Assembly: GCF_003063645.1 (NCBI RefSeq)
Contig: NZ_NESJ01000024.1
Span: 1-56,405 of the forward strand
Reading direction: 5' to 3'
From: Limnohabitans sp. 2KL-51
Lineage (GTDB): Bacteria > Pseudomonadota > Gammaproteobacteria > Burkholderiales > Burkholderiaceae_C
Length of the DNA stretch: 56,405 bases
The stretch's first letter is position 1. Each line of letters begins with the position of its first letter. This document shows, piece after piece, positions 7,947 through 16,668 of this stretch. The position numbers were made by a program, and so were the translations under genes. The notes beneath the pieces were generated by a model. That model worked only from the letters and a program-made list of their open reading frames with translations, ran no database searches and was not told the DNA's origin.

Positions 7947-8395
7947 ACAGGCTTCCTAAGCATCAGCGCTTGCCGCGTACAAGTGCAGACTTCTTTGTTG
8001 TCCTGGTTAAAGCCCTGGTGCAAAAAAGTGACGATGCCTGCATTCTGACGTGACTTGCTATCTCGTATGTCAATGACTGTGGTCTTAACATGCACTGTGT
8101 CGCCAGCGAATACCGGGTTAGGAAAGCGCGTATCGGTCATGCCGAGGTTCGCGATAGTTGTGCCCAATGTCGTATCTTGGACGGTTAGCCCAATGACTAA
8201 ACCCAAGGTGAAGATACTGTTTACCAGAGGATGTTTGAATTCTGTTGACTTGCAATATTCAGCATCGATGTGGATAGCTGCAGGGTTATACGTAGCACCA
8301 CAAAACCAGATATTGTCAGCTTCTGTCACCGTGCGTCGAATCTCGTGCTCAAAAACACGACCCTTTTCAAATTCCTCTAACCAAAGTCCTGCCAT
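7943..8395 (-). CDS. MaoC-like hot-dog dehydratase/hydratase
   Basis: This 150-residue protein has the MaoC/R-hydratase layout: EHEIRRTVTEADNIWF near residue 15, YNPAAIHIDAEYCKS near residue 35, HPLVNSIFTLGLVIGL near residue 55, FPNPVFAGDTVHVKTTV near residue 90 and VCTCTRQALML at the end. Such enzymes hydrate enoyl-CoAs, often branched ones such as mesaconyl-CoA. I start at MAGLWLEEF (8395); upstream codons do not fit the family. It lies 10 bp after the BKACE pseudogene and overlaps the CitE-like gene, so hydration and cleavage steps are translationally coupled. Confidence 0.8.
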   Translation of the reverse strand: MAGLWLEEFEKGRVFEHEIRRTVTEADNIWFCGATYNPAAIHIDAEYCKSTEFKHPLVNSIFTLGLVIGLTVQDTTLGTTIANLGMTDTRFPNPVFAGDTVHVKTTVIDIRDSKSRQNAGIVTFLHQGFNQDNKEVCTCTRQALMLRKPV

Positions 8396-8405
8396 GTGTA
8401 ATCCT

Positions 8406-9328
8406 TTATTTAAAGTTGACGTTGTTAGCGCCCTTGAGCGACAGTAAGTCACGCGCATCTTCGGAACTAGCGACTTCTAGGCCCAGCCCTTCAATGATCG
8501 TGCGGACCTGCCGCACCTGCTCCGCATTCGATACAGAAAGTCTGCCGCGACCGCCCCACAGAGAATCTTCTAGGCCTACACGCACATGGCCACCGCCGGC
8601 AGCGCTCAGCGCAGCTATGAACATTTGGCTGCGTCCAGCACCTAGCGCAGACCAGCGATAGTTGTCTCCAAAGAGCCGATCGGCTGTGCGCTTCATATGA
8701 GAAAAGTCGTCTGGATGTGCGCCTATTCCTCCTAAAAGACCGAAGACACCCTGTATGAGGAGTGGTGCCTGCACTAACCCTTCCTGCCAGAAGTGGTGCA
8801 GGTTGTAGAGGTGACTTGTGTCATAGCACTCAAAACTCGTAACGTGCCCCGGTCTCGTTAAGTTTGCGCAGCGCATATTCGATGTCATTAAAAGAGTTGC
8901 GAAAAACGAGATCTCGCGAATTTTCAAGCATTTGGGGTTCCCAGTCATGCTTGAACTCCTTGAACCGCCGTAGCATTGGAAATAACCCAAAGTTCATTGA
9001 ACCCATGTTCAGGCTTCCACACTAAAGCCGGGCGGATGCGCTCTTCAACTGACATGAAGGGTGAGCCGCCTGTGGTTATATTCAAAACCACACTACTGCG
9101 ATCCTTAATGGAACGCAAGAAAGGCTCAAACGCATCGGGGCTCTGATCCGGACGGCCGTCAATTGGATTGCGTGCATGCAAATGGACTATGGCAGCACCA
9201 GCATCGGCTGCGCCGACCGCTGCATCGGCTATCTCTTGCGCCGTCACGGGTAGGTGTGGTGACATCGACGGTGTATGAATGGAGCCTGTGACGGCACAGG
9301 TGATGATGACTTTATTGGATTTAGTCAT
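8406..9328 (-). pseudogene. Beta-keto acid cleavage enzyme (BKACE/DUF849), frameshifted
   Basis: Two frames together encode one BKACE. The N-terminal part (9328 down to about 9010) has IITCAVTGSIHTPSMSP and AAIVHLHARNP, with the metal-binding HLHAR motif. The middle (NMGSMNFGLFPMLRRFKEF onward) runs in another frame. The C-terminal part (FECYDTSHLYNL, GLLGGIGAHPDDF, VRVGLEDSLWGGRGRL) returns to a third. The second break is one extra T in a TTTT run near 8828. At the first, a short segment of the usual family sequence between KPE and NMGSMNF is missing. BKACEs condense a beta-keto acid with acetyl-CoA and release acetoacetate or acetoacetyl-CoA. It is probably inactive here. Confidence 0.8.
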
Positions 9329-9336
9329 GATACGTA

Positions 9337-10176
9337 TTAGGTGGGTTTTTGAAGGTAGTAGTCAGGACGACCCGCCGTCCAAAGCTCGCCCCAAAGGCGA
9401 CCGCCTCCATCGACAGTCATGACCTCGCCAGTCATGAAAGTCGAAGCCGAACTTGCAAGGTAAATCGCCGCCTCGGCTATTTCACGCAAGGACCCTGGCC
9501 GTTTAAGTGGATTAGCTAAAGGAAATTCTTTCTGCGCCTCAGGGGGGTAAACCTCTAGGCCTGAGCTGGCAATTACACCTGGGGCAAGACAGTTAACTCG
9601 AACGCGCAGTGGTGCCCATTCGACAGCAACAGTGCGCGACGCGGCTATCACACCAGCACGAGCTGCCGCGGTGTGTGCAATACCTGGCATCCCACGGTCC
9701 ACCACGGCGACGATGTTAACTATATTCCCTTCAGTCTCCAGTGATCGCCAGTGTTTTGCGGCCGCCTGCATCATCATCCATGTACCGTTGAGATTGGTAT
9801 CGACCACAGCCTTCCAGCCCTTTATACTGAAATCAATGGCTTGTTGAGAAAATTGGCCGCCAGCATTATTTACAACCGCCGCCAAAGGCCCGTGCTCTTT
9901 TCCGATGACCGAAAACAACTCTTCAACTTGTTCTTGCTCGCGGATATTTGTGGTTATCGGCTGTATGTGCAAGCCGTGCTCACGGGCCTCTTCACTAACA
10001 CGCTCAAGCTTCTCAGATGTACGGCCACAAATGATGACATTTGCACCCAAACGAGCAGCAAGCACACTAACCGCTCGGCCAATACCAGAGCCGCCACCTG
10101 TAACCAGTATGTTCTGACCTTCGAAAAGGTCTGACCGGAAGACGGTCGGCGTGGTCCAAACGTCTTCTGAGTTCAT
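9337..10176 (-). CDS. SDR oxidoreductase, PECR/AtuG-like
   Basis: This 279-residue short-chain dehydrogenase has the cofactor motif VTGGGSGIG near residue 25 and NNAGG near residue 107. The region where classical enzymes have YxxxK reads GIAHTAAARAGVIAASR, close to the HSGAARAGV pattern of peroxisomal trans-2-enoyl-CoA reductase and of SDRs in acyclic terpene clusters. No Tyr-x3-Lys is visible, so the catalytic set is atypical. Likely role: reduction or oxidation of a branched enoyl-CoA or hydroxy intermediate. It overlaps the ACAD gene by 4 bp and precedes the BKACE pseudogene by 8 bp. Confidence 0.8.
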   Translation of the reverse strand: MNSEDVWTTPTVFRSDLFEGQNILVTGGGSGIGRAVSVLAARLGANVIICGRTSEKLERVSEEAREHGLHIQPITTNIREQEQVEELFSVIGKEHGPLAAVVNNAGGQFSQQAIDFSIKGWKAVVDTNLNGTWMMMQAAAKHWRSLETEGNIVNIVAVVDRGMPGIAHTAAARAGVIAASRTVAVEWAPLRVRVNCLAPGVIASSGLEVYPPEAQKEFPLANPLKRPGSLREIAEAAIYLASSASTFMTGEVMTVDGGGRLWGELWTAGRPDYYLQKPT

Positions 10177-11381
10177 GAATTTTTTAACAGTTCGCCGCTA
10201 ATAATGATCTTACGAATTTCGGTTGTACCAGCACCGATTTCGAGCAGTTTGATAGAGCGATAAAGACGGTTTATCTCAGACTCCCAGATATAGCCGGTAC
10301 CGCCATGGATTTGAACGGCCTCGTTTAGCACTAGGTTCATGGTCTCAGCGGCCATCATCACTGAAGCAGCCGTGATCTTGTGGATATCACCGCGCCCCGC
10401 TTCACCATGGTCACCCACTGCAGATGCAGCACGAAGGGTTTGATAGGTAAAAAGCCGCATGGACTCTACCCATACGTACATTTTTGCAAGCTTGTCCTGA
10501 ATCATCTGGAAGCTGGCGATCGGCTTTTTAAACTGCTCTCTGGTTCGCGCGTAATCCATACAAAGGTCAAATGCACGCTCGGCAATACCAAGGCAAATCG
10601 GTGAAATCATCGCGCGCTCTAAGTCAAGGCCGCTCATCAAAACTTTCACACCTGTATTCTCTTCGCCGATTCGATTGGCTACTGGGACACGGCAATCTTC
10701 AAAAACCAGCTCTGCTGTTTGACTGCCTCGAAAGCCCATTTTGATTAGCTTTTGAGCCACCTTAAAGCCTGGGAATCCACTTTCCACAATGAAGGCAGAG
10801 ATGCCCTTCGCGCCTAGCTGCGGCTCTGTTTTTGCATAAACTAACAGTACGTCAGCTACCGGACCATTGGTGATGTAAAGTTTGCTGCCGTTGAGCATGT
10901 AGTGATCACCGTCCAGCGTAGCGGTAGTGCGCATAGAACCCAGTGCGTCTGAACCGGCACCTGGTTCAGTGAGCCCGAGCGCGCCTATTGTTTCGCCCCT
11001 ACACATTTTAGGCACGTACTTATTGATCTGTTCAGAGGTTGCGTTGCGGAGGATGTTGTGCAAGCACAGGTTTTCGTGAGAAACCCAAGACAAGGCCAGC
11101 GCATGATTCCAGCGTGCAAAAGCTTGCAAAATTAAACCGCTCGTAAATAGGTCTGCGCCGGAGCCTCCAACTTCCGGCGGTGCGGTGATACCGAAATATC
11201 CGTTGCGCCCCATCAGTGGAAATATCTCGGTTGGCCACCACTCCTCTGCATCCATGCGTTTCGCAAGCGGGTATAGCTCCGCTTGCGCGAAGCGATCAGA
11301 CTGCGTGAGGACCTCAATTTCGTCGTCGCTGAGTCCACTGAATATCTGCGTTGCACCAGTTGTGGCAGTAAATGTTGACAT
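10173..11381 (-). CDS. Acyl-CoA dehydrogenase, isovaleryl/citronellyl-CoA type
   Basis: This 402-residue flavoprotein has the ACAD signatures ALGLTEPGAGSDALGSM near residue 145 and YITNG near residue 180, plus the C-terminal QIHGGTGYIWE and LLEIGAGTTEIRKIII. The usual catalytic Glu of the IYEGT motif is replaced (EIGAGT), while LDLERAMISP around residue 250 carries the Glu used by isovaleryl-CoA dehydrogenases. That places it with IVD/LiuA/AtuD-type enzymes acting on branched acyl-CoAs. I prefer the second ATG (11381), because AGGA is then well spaced. It is the first gene of the leftward operon, opposite the carboxylase genes. Confidence 0.88.
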   Translation of the reverse strand: MSTFTATTGATQIFSGLSDDEIEVLTQSDRFAQAELYPLAKRMDAEEWWPTEIFPLMGRNGYFGITAPPEVGGSGADLFTSGLILQAFARWNHALALSWVSHENLCLHNILRNATSEQINKYVPKMCRGETIGALGLTEPGAGSDALGSMRTTATLDGDHYMLNGSKLYITNGPVADVLLVYAKTEPQLGAKGISAFIVESGFPGFKVAQKLIKMGFRGSQTAELVFEDCRVPVANRIGEENTGVKVLMSGLDLERAMISPICLGIAERAFDLCMDYARTREQFKKPIASFQMIQDKLAKMYVWVESMRLFTYQTLRAASAVGDHGEAGRGDIHKITAASVMMAAETMNLVLNEAVQIHGGTGYIWESEINRLYRSIKLLEIGAGTTEIRKIIISGELLKNS

Positions 11382-11417
11382 CATTTTTCCTGTGTTGCTG
11401 AATACAAATTAAATTTT

Positions 11418-11430
11418 TGAGTCACGCTCA
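11418..11430. promoter_or_regulatory. Candidate operator 1 in the divergent catabolic promoter region
   Basis: TGAGTCACGCTCA is a near-perfect inverted repeat (one G-T mismatch) and shares its pattern and flanking TAAA with the site at 11483. Both lie between the divergent ACAD and carboxylase genes. The likely binder is the TetR-family regulator encoded at 15955. Confidence 0.5.
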
Positions 11431-11482
11431 TTAAAATCCAACATTTCCAATTGATCACTAGGGAAAACACTAATTATAAAGC

Positions 11483-11495
11483 TGAGTCATACTCA
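11483..11495. promoter_or_regulatory. Candidate operator 2 in the divergent catabolic promoter region
   Basis: TGAGTCATACTCA is a perfect inverted repeat (TGAGT, CAT, ACTCA), 65 bp from operator 1 and in the same sequence context (followed by CTAAA). Two sites would allow one regulator to control both transcripts. Confidence 0.55.
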
Positions 11496-11544
11496 CTAAA
11501 GTCTTCGTTCATGTGCCGGTAATTGACGCTGGCGGAGTAGAAAA

Positions 11545-13026
11545 TTGCAGAAAAGTTTCAGTACAGTTCTGATTGCTAATCGCGGTGAGATTGCCATGCG
11601 TATCGTGCGGAGCGTGCAGGCGCTTGGAATGCGGGCGGTAGTTGTATTCCACGCAGCTGATAGGGACTCGCCAGGAGTTAAGTACGCGGATCAGTCGATC
11701 GAGATCAGAGGTGTTACCCCCGTTGCCGCCTATCTTGACGCTAAACAAATACTTGCTGCCGCTCTTGAGTGCAGCGCAGGCGCTGTGCATCCTGGGTATG
11801 GCTTCCTATCCGAAAATGCCGACTTCGCACGTGCCTGCGATGAAGTTGGCATCGTTTTCATTGGCCCAACACCTGAGGCGATTGACCTAATGGGTGATAA
11901 GGTGCGTGCGCGCGCCTTCGTTCAGAAGCAAGGATTTCCTGTGGCACCCTCTGCCATAGAGGAGGAAGATCCAGCAACTTTTTTGCAGCGTGCGGTGCAG
12001 GTCGGATTTCCACTGGTGATCAAGCCTGCAGCTGGAGGTGGAGGCAAGGGTATGCGTGTGGTGCGCGCGGCAGAGCATCTCGAATCCGAGATCTTGCGCG
12101 CGCGCAGCGAAGGCCAGCGCTACTTTGGTGATGGTCGACTTTATGTTGAACGCTACATCGAGAATCCTCGCCATATCGAGGTTCAGATCCTCGGCGACAT
12201 ACATGGAAACTTGGTGCACTTGTACGAGCGTGAATGTTCGGTGCAGCGTCGTTTTCAAAAAATTGTTGAAGAGGCACCCTCTCCAGCACTTACAGATAAA
12301 CGTCGACACGAGATTTGCGAAACCGCCGCAGAGATTGCGCGTAGCGCTGGTTACCGAAACGCTGGAACTGTTGAGTTTATCTACGGCACGAACGACGAGT
12401 TCTACTTCTTAGAAATGAATACTCGGCTGCAGGTGGAGCATCCTGTTACTGAACAATTGCTTGGAGTGGACCTCGTCGCCGAGCAACTGCGAATTTCCTT
12501 AGGTGAGCGCTTGCCTTTTAAGCAGTCAGATCTGAAGCCACGTGGTCATGCTATTGAGTTTCGCATATACGCGGAAGATGCCGCTGCGGGTTACCTGCCG
12601 ACCACCGGTCCTGTACTTCTTCTAAGGGAGCCTACCGGAGAAGGCGTACGTGTAGACAGCGGAATTAACGCCGGCCAAAACATTACTGCTGCATTTGACC
12701 CAATGCTTGCCAAGCTGATCATCACAGGATCAGATCGGAAGGAAGCAATGGCACGCGCCAATGAAGCTCTTCGCGATTATGTGCTTCTGGGTTTCAAGAC
12801 TAATCTGGCTTTCCTTCGCCGCCTGCTCAACCATCCTGTGTTTGTTTCGGCCGAAGTTCATACTGGATTTTTAGATGCACACCCTGAAGTGGCTGCCGAG
12901 CCCGCATTACGTCTAGAAACACTTGATACTCTTCTTGCCGCTGCTGCAATTTTGTCCCGGCCTGTCAAGGATTCGGCAGACGCAGTACCCGAATTGCATG
13001 CCGCAATCGGTCACTGGAGGAACTGA
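11545..13026 (+). CDS. Biotin carboxylase subunit of an acyl-CoA carboxylase
   Basis: This 493-residue protein is a complete biotin carboxylase: FSTVLIANRGEIAMRIVRS at the start, HPGYGFLSENADFA near residue 80, the glycine-rich ATP loop IKPAAGGGGKGMRVV near residue 160, RECSVQRRFQKIVEEAP near residue 230 and FLEMNTRLQVEHPVTE near residue 290. It makes carboxybiotin from ATP and bicarbonate. Methylcrotonyl- and geranyl-CoA carboxylase alpha subunits normally continue into a BT domain and BCCP, about 660 residues; here the protein stops at AIGHWRN and the remainder is the next ORF. The start is TTG at 11545, with GGAG 7 bases upstream. Confidence 0.88.
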   Translation: MQKSFSTVLIANRGEIAMRIVRSVQALGMRAVVVFHAADRDSPGVKYADQSIEIRGVTPVAAYLDAKQILAAALECSAGAVHPGYGFLSENADFARACDEVGIVFIGPTPEAIDLMGDKVRARAFVQKQGFPVAPSAIEEEDPATFLQRAVQVGFPLVIKPAAGGGGKGMRVVRAAEHLESEILRARSEGQRYFGDGRLYVERYIENPRHIEVQILGDIHGNLVHLYERECSVQRRFQKIVEEAPSPALTDKRRHEICETAAEIARSAGYRNAGTVEFIYGTNDEFYFLEMNTRLQVEHPVTEQLLGVDLVAEQLRISLGERLPFKQSDLKPRGHAIEFRIYAEDAAAGYLPTTGPVLLLREPTGEGVRVDSGINAGQNITAAFDPMLAKLIITGSDRKEAMARANEALRDYVLLGFKTNLAFLRRLLNHPVFVSAEVHTGFLDAHPEVAAEPALRLETLDTLLAAAAILSRPVKDSADAVPELHAAIGHWRN

Positions 13027-13532
13027 TGGAACATGCTTTCCAAATTTCCGGTGAAACGTACGAGTTGTGGCTCTCTCGCTCACGAGTTGGCTATGAACTA
13101 ATCCGAGGAGATAGCCGTATCCCAATCGCACTACTTGCACGGGGGGATAACCACATTAACTGCAAAGTCAATGATGTGCATACCAGCCTTTACTTTGCAA
13201 TTAGAGGGGACGATGTGTATCTGCACCATGATGGAGAGACGTTCATGCTGAGCTACTTGCACAGCCTTGTTCGATTCGCCAGCCAAAAAAGCGATACCTC
13301 GGAAGCTTTGTCGCGTGCACCCATGCCAGGCGCCGTAATCTCAATTGCAGTGCAACCAGGCCAGGAGGTGCAACGTGGCGACCAAATGGTAGTCATCGAA
13401 AGCATGAAGATGGAAACCTCCATCTGCGCGACCATCGACGGCGTAGTGCAGGACGTTCACGTACTGCAAGGACAAACATTTGAACGAGATGCGTTGCTCG
13501 TCACGCTCAGTGCAGCGAAGGCGGAAAAATGA
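13026..13532 (+). CDS. Biotin carboxyl carrier subunit, split-off BT-BCCP part
   Basis: This 168-residue protein ends in a biotinyl domain: APMPGAVISIAVQPGQEV, then ESMKMETSI with the biotin acceptor lysine at residue 128. Residues 1-85 look like the BT linker domain found between biotin carboxylase and BCCP in methylcrotonyl/geranyl-type alpha subunits. The ATG overlaps the stop of the carboxylase gene by one base (TGATG), and GGAGG lies just upstream. The two lengths sum to 661 residues, the size of a normal fused alpha subunit. It overlaps the carboxyltransferase gene by 4 bp. Confidence 0.88.
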   Translation: MEHAFQISGETYELWLSRSRVGYELIRGDSRIPIALLARGDNHINCKVNDVHTSLYFAIRGDDVYLHHDGETFMLSYLHSLVRFASQKSDTSEALSRAPMPGAVISIAVQPGQEVQRGDQMVVIESMKMETSICATIDGVVQDVHVLQGQTFERDALLVTLSAAKAEK

Positions 13533-15136
13533 AAAGAATTGAATCACTACTCAACATCAATTCAGCTGATTTCCAGGCCAACCTGAGGCATAACAAGCAG
13601 CTTGCTACCGAACTTCACCGCATGCAAGATATCGTTCGGAATAGCCGACCGGAGCGCGACATGCAACGGTTACAGCGACAGAACAAAATGTTCGTCCGAG
13701 ACCGTATTAAAAGATTGCTAGATCCCGGCACGCCTTTCCTGGAGTTATCAACACTTGCTGCAAATATGGACTATGACGGTGAAGTACCAGGTGCAGGTAT
13801 TGTCACGGGAGTCGGCATCGTGTCCGGTCGTGAGGTGATGATTCATGCGTCTGACGCGAGTGTGAAGGGTGGGGCGTGGTATCCACTCTCTGTGAAGAAG
13901 ATTGTGCGCGCTACGGATATTGCCGTCGAGAACCGTCTACCTATAGTTCACCTATGCGACAGTGCTGGTGGATTTCTTCCACTGCAGGCTGATCTGTTTG
14001 CCGACCGCCATCTTGCTGGGCGGATCTTCCGTAACCAAAGCATTCTTTCCAAGATCGGCGTCCCACAGGTCGCTATTGTGATGGGGCACTGCACAGCAGG
14101 TGGTGCTTATGTGCCTGCTCTGTCAGACTACAACGTGATCGTGCGCGGTAATGGGGCTATCTTCCTTGGTGGTCCGCCCTTAGTTAAGGCTGCGACGGGC
14201 GAAGAAGTCAGCGCCGATGATCTTGGTGGCTGCGATGTGCATACCCGTATGTCCGGAACCGCTGACTACCCGGCAAGCAATGAGTTCGAAGCAATTGCGA
14301 TCGCACGCGACGTAGTGGCACAGTGGCATCGTCCAGCAAAGGCTGATGTTGAGTGGCAAGAGCCAGAGGCTCCCGCATATGACCCTCAAGAGCTTTACGG
14401 AATCATTCCTCGCGACATCAAAATTCAGTTTGATATGCGTGAAGTGATTGCCCGTATCGTTGATGGAAGTCGCTTCCACGAGTATCAACCCGCCTACGGT
14501 ACGACATTGTTATGCGGCTATGCGCATATCTGGGGATATAAGGTCGGCATCCTAGCTAACAACGGCGTGCTTTTCAGCGACAGCGCACAGAAAGGTGCTC
14601 ATTTCATCGAACTTTGCAACCAGAACCGTACACCTATTGTTTTTCTTCAAAATATTACAGGTTTCATGGTAGGTCGAGAGTATGAGCGTCAAGGCATCAC
14701 TAAAGACGGTGCCAAGATGATTATGGCCGTAGCGGGCTCTGAGGTTCCCAAGTTCACAGTGATCTGCAATGGCTCCTTCGGTGCCGGAAATTACGGAATG
14801 TCCGGTAGAGCCTTCGATCCACGCTTTCTTTTTATGTGGCCGCAAAGCCAGATCTCCGTGATGGGGGCCGAGCAGGCCGCCAACGTGCTTGTAGACATCA
14901 AGTTGCGGCAACTCTCGCGAACAGGCGATTCTCTCAGCGATGAGTCCGTGGCAGCTATTCGCAATCCGGTACTTGAAGATTACCAGCGTCAATCCAGCGC
15001 TCTTTTCTCCACTTCACGAATATGGGACGACGGTATTTTGGATCCTTTAGATACACGCAATTCTTTAGGTATCGCCCTCTCCGCTGCCCTAAACACGCCG
15101 ATCAAGCCTCCCAGCTACGGTGTCTTTCGGATGTAA
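13529..15136 (+). CDS. Acyl-CoA carboxylase carboxyltransferase (beta) subunit
   Basis: This 535-residue protein has the two crotonase-like carboxyltransferase halves of the methylcrotonyl/geranyl/propionyl-CoA carboxylase beta family: RDRIKRLLDPGTPFLELS near residue 60, VMGHCTAGGAYVPALSD near residue 185, LGGPPLVKAATGEEVSADDLGG near residue 215, and the second half with FLQNITGFMVGREYE and SFGAGNYGMSGRAFDP. The length fits LiuB/AtuC rather than PccB. It transfers the carboxyl group from biotin to the gamma carbon of a branched enoyl-CoA. It sits in the operon between BCCP and the crotonase gene. Confidence 0.88.
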   Translation: MKRIESLLNINSADFQANLRHNKQLATELHRMQDIVRNSRPERDMQRLQRQNKMFVRDRIKRLLDPGTPFLELSTLAANMDYDGEVPGAGIVTGVGIVSGREVMIHASDASVKGGAWYPLSVKKIVRATDIAVENRLPIVHLCDSAGGFLPLQADLFADRHLAGRIFRNQSILSKIGVPQVAIVMGHCTAGGAYVPALSDYNVIVRGNGAIFLGGPPLVKAATGEEVSADDLGGCDVHTRMSGTADYPASNEFEAIAIARDVVAQWHRPAKADVEWQEPEAPAYDPQELYGIIPRDIKIQFDMREVIARIVDGSRFHEYQPAYGTTLLCGYAHIWGYKVGILANNGVLFSDSAQKGAHFIELCNQNRTPIVFLQNITGFMVGREYERQGITKDGAKMIMAVAGSEVPKFTVICNGSFGAGNYGMSGRAFDPRFLFMWPQSQISVMGAEQAANVLVDIKLRQLSRTGDSLSDESVAAIRNPVLEDYQRQSSALFSTSRIWDDGILDPLDTRNSLGIALSAALNTPIKPPSYGVFRM

Positions 15137-15140
15137 TTAA

Positions 15141-15905
15141 ATGAGAGATCAACCGATTAGACTTGAGCGTGAGGGCTGCGTCGCCACCCTAACGCTCTGT
15201 TGCCCCGAATTACGCAATGCAGTTACGCGCGAATGGATAGACGCATTGCAGACGCATGCCGACACACTTCACATGGATGAGAGCCTTCGCTGTGTTGTAG
15301 TGAGGTCAGAAGGTCCGATGTTTTGCGTAGGCGCCGATGTAAAGGCCATGGCTTCCAATCTGGATAACCTTCCCGCATACATCCAATCGTTAATTCAACC
15401 TGCTCAGGCGGCGTTGCTCCGGCTAGCTTCATTGCCCGTTCCTATAGTGGGACTGCTTAGGGGTACTGCAGCAGGAGGAGGTGCTTCCTTTGCTTTAGCT
15501 TGCGACATTCTTATTGCAGAGCGTTCTGCACGGATGGTTTTCGCTTACCCGCAGTTAGGCACTACACCTGATCTTGGCCTGAGCCATGCTTTGATCTCTC
15601 GTTTGGGATCTATTCGGGCACTACAACTGCTCTTGCTGACCGACACCATAAATATGGACGATGCTGAAAGGCTTGGTCTCGTCCAGAAGGTAATTGACGA
15701 AGCAGACGTGGAGGATGAAGTAAAAGCCTTGGTACTGCGCCTAATTCGTTTGCCATCAACGGCATCTAAGTCCCTCTTCATGGCGGGTCGTATTCCAGAA
15801 CTTTCAACTTGGCTCGACCGTGAATTGAATTCATTCCTAGTTTGTAGTGGTACTGAAGAATTCCGTTCACGCGTCAAAGCATTTGCGAAAGGTCACCGTG
15901 GCTAA
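15141..15905 (+). CDS. Enoyl-CoA hydratase/isomerase (crotonase family)
   Basis: This 254-residue protein has crotonase signatures: FCVGADVKAMAS near residue 60 and LRGTAAGGGASFALACDILIA near residue 110. The second catalytic position lies in the PDLGL segment near residue 147, with Asp where classical hydratases have Glu, a feature of some isomerases and substituted hydratases. By position it corresponds to LiuC/AtuE, which hydrates the carboxylated glutaconyl-type intermediate. It follows the carboxyltransferase gene by only 4 bp. Confidence 0.85.
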   Translation: MRDQPIRLEREGCVATLTLCCPELRNAVTREWIDALQTHADTLHMDESLRCVVVRSEGPMFCVGADVKAMASNLDNLPAYIQSLIQPAQAALLRLASLPVPIVGLLRGTAAGGGASFALACDILIAERSARMVFAYPQLGTTPDLGLSHALISRLGSIRALQLLLLTDTINMDDAERLGLVQKVIDEADVEDEVKALVLRLIRLPSTASKSLFMAGRIPELSTWLDRELNSFLVCSGTEEFRSRVKAFAKGHRG

Positions 15906-15954
15906 AGCATTAGCAGCACGTGGCAACATCGTTGCTTTTCCAGGAGAAGGCACA

Positions 15955-16668
15955 GTGAAACTACGAGTTAATGAAACTGAAAAAAGCGAGAAGTCAGCTC
16001 GGCGCCAACAGCGCGAGATAGAAATTTTGAGCGCGGCTCGAGAAGTATTTCTCGAGAAAGGCTTTGAGCGCGCTGCAGTCAGCGAGATTGCTGCTCGAGT
16101 GGGGGTTGTTGAGGGGTTGGTTTTTCGCTATTTCCCTACCAAACGCGATCTATTGAACGAGGTACTACGCGAACTCTACGAACCTCTAATAACCGATGTG
16201 GGTCAGGGCTTTGCTCGCATTACCGGTCTACGTGGACGTCTCCGCTTTATCGTTTGGCGGCACCTACGCTTCTATACAGAGTGTTCTGGTTTTGCGCGCC
16301 TCATCTTGCACGAAGTGCGAACGTTTTCGGGGTATCAAACCTCGGTTCTGCACGGCCTCAACGTGTGCTACACCGACTTTCTACGTCAAACCATACAGCA
16401 AGCCATCGTGGATGGTGAAGTAGCAAAGACGGTCGATTACAGCCTAGTTCGTTCAGTGGTCTATGGTGGGATTGAGCACCTGATGTGGCCGGTACTTTTC
16501 GGCGAGCATAAGGTTGACGTTGAGAAACTTGCAGCAACTTATACCGACCAAGTGCTAAATGGTCTACCTGGTGTACAGGAACCTGATATGAGCATCGAGG
16601 ACAGATTAGAACGGCTGGAAAAAATCTTAAACACCAAATCGCCGGCAAAGAAAGAGCGGAAAAAATGA
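15955..16668 (+). CDS. TetR-family transcriptional regulator of the catabolic island
   Basis: This 237-residue protein has a TetR N-terminal HTH (ILSAAREVFLEKGF, then VSEIAARVGVVEGLVFRYF, residues about 25-65) and a charged, lysine-rich C-terminal tail. I chose GTG at 15955, because AGGAGAAGG lies just upstream and the product then starts near the HTH; ATG at 15847 would overlap the crotonase gene by 59 bp. It lies inside the carboxylase-transporter operon and overlaps the LivG-like gene by 4 bp. A TetR protein (AtuR) controls acyclic terpene genes in Pseudomonas, so this is the natural candidate for the operators at 11418 and 11483. Confidence 0.82.
   Translation: MKLRVNETEKSEKSARRQQREIEILSAAREVFLEKGFERAAVSEIAARVGVVEGLVFRYFPTKRDLLNEVLRELYEPLITDVGQGFARITGLRGRLRFIVWRHLRFYTECSGFARLILHEVRTFSGYQTSVLHGLNVCYTDFLRQTIQQAIVDGEVAKTVDYSLVRSVVYGGIEHLMWPVLFGEHKVDVEKLAATYTDQVLNGLPGVQEPDMSIEDRLERLEKILNTKSPAKKERKK

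Noticed and set aside
15847..15954. Longer TetR start at 15847 or 15898
   Set aside because: It would overlap the crotonase gene or add residues unlike the family; GTG at 15955 has a strong AGGAGAAGG upstream.
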